Of a DNA stretch of 9,562 nucleotides, positions 5,488 to 9,562 are shown in pieces. The notes below the pieces were generated by a model, which saw nothing but the letters and a program-made list of their open reading frames with translations, ran no database searches and was not told the DNA's origin. This stretch comes from an uncultured Anaerotruncus sp. (lineage in GTDB: Bacteria; Bacillota; Clostridia; Oscillospirales; Ruminococcaceae), in NCBI GenBank assembly GCA_910586875.1, contig CAJUJI010000114.1, positions 1-9,562 on the forward strand, given 5' to 3'. A program made the translations under genes and the position numbers. Numbering within the stretch: position 1 is the stretch's first letter; every line of letters starts with the position of its first letter.

Positions 5488-7687
5488 CTAAGCAGAATTT
5501 TTTCTTTCCCCTGCGCTCATCTGCCGGTAGTAGGAAACGATCCGGTCGGCCAGCAGGGTATTGCGCTGATCGATGTCGTTTTTATCAATGGCGATATGGA
5601 GCGCCTGAGCCCCACCAGGATGACCTGGCGCTTTGCGCGGGAGACCGCTGTGTAGATCAGGTTCCGGCACAGCATGATGTACTGGTCCTTGAGGATGGGG
5701 ATGATGACCGTATGGTACTCGCTCCCCTGGCTCTTGTGGATGGTGGTAGCGTAGGCCAGCTCCAGCTGGGAAAGCTCCTCAGCGGAATAGTCCACCGCCC
5801 GTTCATCGGAGAACAGCACCCGGACGGTGTCGCCCTCCTCCTCATCTTGGGTGATGCTGACGATGAGCCCCACATCCCCGTTGCTGACGGCCTCCCGGTT
5901 TTTCGTTTGGATCACCTTGTCTAGTTCCCGAAAGACCTGGGTGCCGTATTTGATCTCCTTTTTGCAGGGGTCCGGCGGATTGATCAGCTTCTGGATCTCC
6001 TCATTGAGCCGCTTGACGCTGCATCTGCCCCGGCTGCGGAAGGGGGCCAGGATCTGTACCTCCAGCAGATTTTGCCGGGTAATGGCCTCCTGATAAGCAC
6101 TCAGAACGATCTGCGCCGCTTCATCAGCTTGATCGGAGGGCAGAAAGCGGAAATCTTCTCCAAAGAAAAGCGAATCCTTGCGCCCCTGGTTGATGGCGTG
6201 GGCGTTTAGGGCGATCCGGCTGGCCTCCTTCTGGCGGTAGGCAATATCCAGGTGGGTCGTTGGGATCAGACGGCACCGCAGCAGCTCCCGCAGCACATTG
6301 CCGGGGCCCACCGAGGGCAGCTGATCCGGGTCACCCACCAGAAGAAGCTGTGTCCCTGTTTCGACGCGGCGGAACAGCTCTGCCGACAGCCGCATATCGA
6401 TCATGGAGACTTCGTCCACGATCACCAGGTCGGCCTCCAGCGGTATGCTGCCGCCGAAATATTCCTCGCCGTCATTGGCATAAAGACCCAACGCGCTGTG
6501 GAGCGTAGAGGCCGCCGGGTGCCCGGTGGATTCCACCATCCGCCTGCTGGCCCGCCCTGTGGGGGCCGCAAGAAGGATCTCCCTCTTGGGTCTGACCCGT
6601 TTGTAGATGTCCAGGATCACCCGCAGGGTGGTGGTCTTGCCGGTACCGGGCCGCCGGTGATGATGCTCAGGGAGCTTTTGTCCCACATCCGCACCGCCTC
6701 CGCCTGTTTTTCCGAAAGGGTCAGGCCAAGAGACTTTTGGGAACGGGTAAGCTCCGCATCCATATCCGCCGGCAGGCTGTTTTTGTCGGAAAGCATCTGC
6801 AGCACCTTGCGGGCCACATCCACCTCCGCTTTTCTCAGCTCCGGCTTGTACACCCGCCGAATGTCGCAGAACAGCTTTTTCTCCACCAGAAGCTGGTTCA
6901 GCCGTGCCTCCACGACAGGGCGGGTGACCTCCTCCTGGGGCAAGCCCTCGTTGAGTAGCAGGCAGGCTTTTTGCAGCAGCTCACCATAGGGGAGGAACAG
7001 ATGTCCGGCCTGCTCCGCTTCGTCCAACAGGTAGCACAGCCCACCCCCGATCCGCAGAGGGTCGGAGGGGCTGCACCGGACCGCGCGGGCGATGGCGTCC
7101 ACGATCTTGAAGCCGAAGCCCTTAATCTCGCAGAGGCGAAAGGGCTGGTTCTGAAGGATCTCCATGGCGTTGCCGCCAAAGGCTTCCAGCACCTTTGCCG
7201 CCTTCTTGACGCTGATCCCGTAGGGGGAAAGGCGGGCCACAATGTCTCGCAGCGCCCGGCTGTCCTGAAAGGAAAGCCGGATCTTCTCCAGCTTCTGGGG
7301 GAGATACCGCGAATACGCAGCAGCTCCTCCGGCCGGTTTTCCAACACCTCCATAGATGGCGGCGGCCATTTTGGGCCCGATGTCCTTGATGAGCCCGGAA
7401 CTCAGATAGCCGATGATCCCCTCCCTGGTCTGGGAGACCAGCTCCCGGAAGGACTCGACGCTCAGCTGAAGGCCGTACTTGCTGTCCTCCCACTGGCCAA
7501 TGATCTCGAAATCCACCGCGTCGGTGGTGGGCAGGTTATAGCCCTTGGCGGTGATGACAGTCCGGCCCGGTGTGGAAAATTTGCTGCAGGCCGCTCCTGG
7601 CAGGTTTGGTTCCTCCGTGGCATAGCGGCAGATGGTGAACCCGTTCTCCTTGCTCTAGAAAACGGTGCTGTGCCAGGTACATCGCAT
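5488..7687 (-). pseudogene. recD2: RecD2/YrrC-type ATP-dependent DNA helicase, multiply disrupted
   Basis: A superfamily 1B 5'-3' helicase; restored length would be near 740 residues, normal for RecD2. Visible parts in order: an N-terminal region (IIGQWEDSKYGLQLSVESF), helix-hairpin-helix repeats (GYLSSGLIKDIGPKMA), Walker A, Walker B (VIVDEVSMIDM), motif III (GDPDQLPSVG), the TIHKSQGSEY motif and YTAVSRAKRQVILVG. The ATG at 7687 has GGAGGTGG upstream, 12 bases after the exonuclease stop. Lesions: TAG at codon 11 (7655-7657); a deletion of about 20-23 bases near 7351-7357; a C lost from a run at 7297-7301, which restores the frame; a G lost inside Walker A near 6646 (GGPGTGKTTT is split between frames); and a G lost at 5610-5613, moving the end to the stop at 5488. 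As given it cannot make a full helicase. Decay or sequence error are both possible. Confidence 0.9.
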
Positions 7688-7699
7688 CCTTTCCACCTC

Positions 7700-8737
7700 C
7701 TATGTGTTTTCCAGCCGCTTGACCGCAAAGCTACAGTTTTCGCTGATAGTGGCGTACTGGTCATAAATGTCTGGATAGTCGAGCCATAGCTTCTCCAGCT
7801 CGTCCTTCCAGATGCCGGTCTTGCTGGTGGGCTTGTAGCTCACCCGGTATTCCACCGTTCCAATGGTGCAGATGGCCGTGCAAGCCTGGCCCATCCGGTC
7901 CACAATGGGGGCGTAGACCCCCTTGATTTCCTTTTCCAGCTCCCTGCCCCGCTTGTCCAGCGCCTGTTTTTCCTCCCGGAGCTTCAGGTACTGTTCCAGC
8001 CGCAGGGCGTCCGAGGCGGACAGGGTGATCTGCGGCAGGGAGGGGTCGGCCTTGCCCTGGTAGCGCCGGATGCTCTCCAGCACCAGGTCGCCGGACTCGG
8101 TGTAGGGCGGCTCCACATTGGCGGATACAAAGTCCTGCCAGAAGTGGGCCAGCTCCAAAATGGTCATCTCCTCTTCCTCCAGTTCCCGACCGATCTCCCG
8201 CATGAGGAAATCTCCCTCGGAATTGCCGAACAGGCAGGCGAAGGCGCAGAAATCCAGGTTGGTCACCGACAGGTAGTGTTTCCCCTGCACCTCGTAGTGC
8301 CGGGGAACGCCGCCGTCTGTTTACCTGTCCTTTGCCATAAAGCTGGAGGTCTTGCACTCCAGCACGCCCCGTTTGCCGTTCGGCTTCTGGACGAAGTAGT
8401 CTACATCGGCGATCATAAAGGAATAGAGGGGGTGCTGGAAGATCTTGCGGATAGGGTAGACGGTATAGCCCGTTTTCCTCTGATAGATCTCCGCCACCAG
8501 CTCCTTTAGACGATGGCCCACCTCCTTGGCGACCCAGTTGGTCTCATCCGGCTGCATGGGCTGTACACCGGTCTTTTCGTAGAACAGATCCCGCCTGGTT
8601 TTCCAGGGGGAGATGCCCAGGACCGCCGCCACATCGCTGCCGCCGATGCCCCTGGTGCGCTGCTGGAGCCATTCCTCCTCGGTAAGCTGCGTGATGTCCT
8701 CCACCAGAACAGCCGGATCGTAATTCAGGTCTAACAT
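7700..8737 (-). pseudogene. yqaJ: YqaJ-family recombination exonuclease with an in-frame stop
   Basis: A lambda-exonuclease/YqaJ-type nuclease that would resect double-stranded DNA ends for a partner annealing protein. The N-terminus has RTRGIGGSDVAAVLGISPW, the family hallmark, then LFYEKTG. The PD-(D/E)xK active-site residues are visible as the Asp in IADVDYF and LECKT. The ATG at 8737 has AAAGGAGG seven bases upstream, directly after the previous gene's stop. Codon 139 is TAA (8321-8323). The same frame continues as DGGVPRHYEVQGKHYLSVTN to 7700, normal C-terminal sequence for this family, so a full product would be 345 residues. The active-site half lies before the stop. A coiled-coil stretch (LREEKQALDKRGRELEKEIKG) follows in the second half. 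No RecT-type partner is next to it; the candidate at 4428-5346 may fill that role. Confidence 0.85.
8321..8323 (-). other. in-frame TAA splitting the YqaJ exonuclease
   Basis: Reading is open and in the same frame on both sides (MAKDR before, TDGGVPRHYEV after), so a single codon change rather than an indel breaks the gene. A Trp or Gln codon would be a natural predecessor; Gln (CAA) needs only one C-to-T change. Confidence 0.75.
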
Positions 8738-8750
8738 AGGGCTTCCTCCT

Positions 8751-9562
8751 TTACCATTTCACTTCCCCGGCGTAGTCGTAGTCCTCCCAACGCACCTTTA
8801 GGGCGCGGGAGATGTTTTCCTCCATCTGCGCCACCCTGGAGGCACTGGCTCCGTCGCACTGGAGCAGGAACTCCGCCTCGCAGATCCCCAGGTACAGGTC
8901 GTAGGCCGTGCAGGGGCGTTCCCCGTTTTGGGCCTGCCAAAGCTCCGCGGCCCGGTAGGCCAGACGCTTGGTGACGCCGACACGCTTCATCACCCGCAGC
9001 ATGGTGTTGTAGGGGTAGTCGATGCCGGTTTCCATCAGCTTCCCCAGCCGGGCGATGGCATCGCCGTACTTGGGGTAGAGCAGGGAAAGCTGCTTTTTGA
9101 AGTCGGCGACACTCGCCTGGTTGCTGTGTTCCAGACAGAGGGCGCTCCCCAGGGTGATGCTGCGGCCGGACTTCTCCTCCATCAGCATGGGGTAGAGATT
9201 CGCGCCGCTGATCCCCACATCCGAGGTGGAAGAGCGCAGGGCCGGGACGAACTGCCCGGCATAGACACCGTGCTTTTTGGCAGTCTCCTCATATGCCTCC
9301 ACCAGCTCCCGATTATTCGGGAAGAACCAGATCGCCGTCATCATGGCGTGTTCATAGTGGCCGCTGATAAACCGGCAGCCCCCGAAATCCGCCTCCAGCT
9401 GGTCGGTGACCGCCTGGAACAACGCCGGAATCTCCAGCACCGCGTACTCGCTCTCGTCCCCGCCGTGCATGGCCGAGACCTTTTCGTCGCTCAGGCGCAG
9501 CAGGGCGTTCCCGCTGGCCACGCTGACGCAGTGGTTGAGGATCTGGGCCAACACCGGCTTGC
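8751..9562 (-). CDS. unassigned element protein, C-terminal part, cut by the right edge
   Basis: At least 270 residues are visible and the frame is open to the edge (Lys-Pro-Val-Leu-Ala at the border), so the true start lies outside. The protein has a glycine- and histidine-containing segment (GCRFISGHYEHAMM), then STSDVGISGANLYP, then a helical C-terminal half (residues from SNQASVADFKKQL onward) with no catalytic motif I can name. No cysteine cluster, signal peptide or membrane helix is visible. It sits directly upstream of the YqaJ exonuclease, whose ribosome binding site overlaps its stop, so they are one operon. It may belong to one of the large phage/plasmid protein families found beside YqaJ genes, but I cannot name it with confidence. 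Unlike its downstream neighbours it shows no lesion in the visible part. Confidence 0.8.
   Translation of the reverse strand, partial: KPVLAQILNHCVSVASGNALLRLSDEKVSAMHGGDESEYAVLEIPALFQAVTDQLEADFGGCRFISGHYEHAMMTAIWFFPNNRELVEAYEETAKKHGVYAGQFVPALRSSTSDVGISGANLYPMLMEEKSGRSITLGSALCLEHSNQASVADFKKQLSLLYPKYGDAIARLGKLMETGIDYPYNTMLRVMKRVGVTKRLAYRAAELWQAQNGERPCTAYDLYLGICEAEFLLQCDGASASRVAQMEENISRALKVRWEDYDYAGEVKW

Noticed and set aside
6898..7353. A separate gene starting MEVLENRPEELL opposite the helicase frame
   Set aside because: Only its first 20 or so residues are sensible and they fit the RecD2 sequence. The rest is out-of-frame text, so it marks a frameshift pair within recD2.
7700..8737. Stop-codon recoding, suggested by TAA in yqaJ and TAG in recD2 at sites where the protein continues
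   Set aside because: Genes in the same window end normally with TAA, TAG and TGA, and recD2 also carries several indels. Mutation or sequence error explains both stops more simply.

Overview
The window suggests a GC-rich Clostridia relative, of the gut Oscillospiraceae type. The grounds are strong AGGAGG-type ribosome binding sites, moderately high GC (by eye higher from about 3300 onward than before it), and a gene set typical of large Firmicutes conjugative or phage-like elements. No rRNA, tRNA, integrase, transposase, relaxase or capsid gene is visible. This looks like the replication/recombination section of a mobile element plus a tail of small accessory genes. Every supported gene is on the minus strand, so transcription runs from high to low coordinates. 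No stretch over 300 bases lacks a gene.

In transcription order, the first part is a DNA-processing module. It holds an unassigned protein cut by the right edge (8751-9562), a YqaJ-family exonuclease (7700-8737), a RecD2/YrrC-type helicase (5488-7687), a 140-base intergenic stretch packed with inverted repeats (5365-5485), a candidate single-strand-binding or annealing protein (4428-5346), and a zinc-finger/Toprim primase-like protein (3286-4428). The exonuclease, helicase and candidate annealing protein are all broken in the sequence as given. The exonuclease has an in-frame TAA. The helicase has an in-frame TAG, a small deletion and three one-base losses, one of them inside Walker A. The annealing-protein candidate has a frameshift in its Ala/Pro/Gln linker. 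That frameshift joins its first half in frame to the primase, making a misleading long open frame (3286-5346). The primase and the edge gene look intact.

The second part is a chain of uncharacterised small genes: 2619-3266, then 2444-2689, a strong hairpin (2400-2427), 1829-2377, 1593-1814, 443-1591 and 165-446. The last three are coupled by one-base spacing or a 4-base overlap, and all three carry CxxC-type cysteine clusters. A clear intrinsic terminator (126-160) closes the chain, and a new gene starts at base 14 and runs off the left edge.

If intact, the first part would form a Red-like recombination and replication kit: exonuclease resection, strand annealing, helicase and primase. The disrupted genes mean this copy is either decaying or carries sequence errors. 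The lesions are mixed (nonsense codons, a short deletion, homopolymer losses), which leans toward decay, but the homopolymer losses alone would also fit assembly error.
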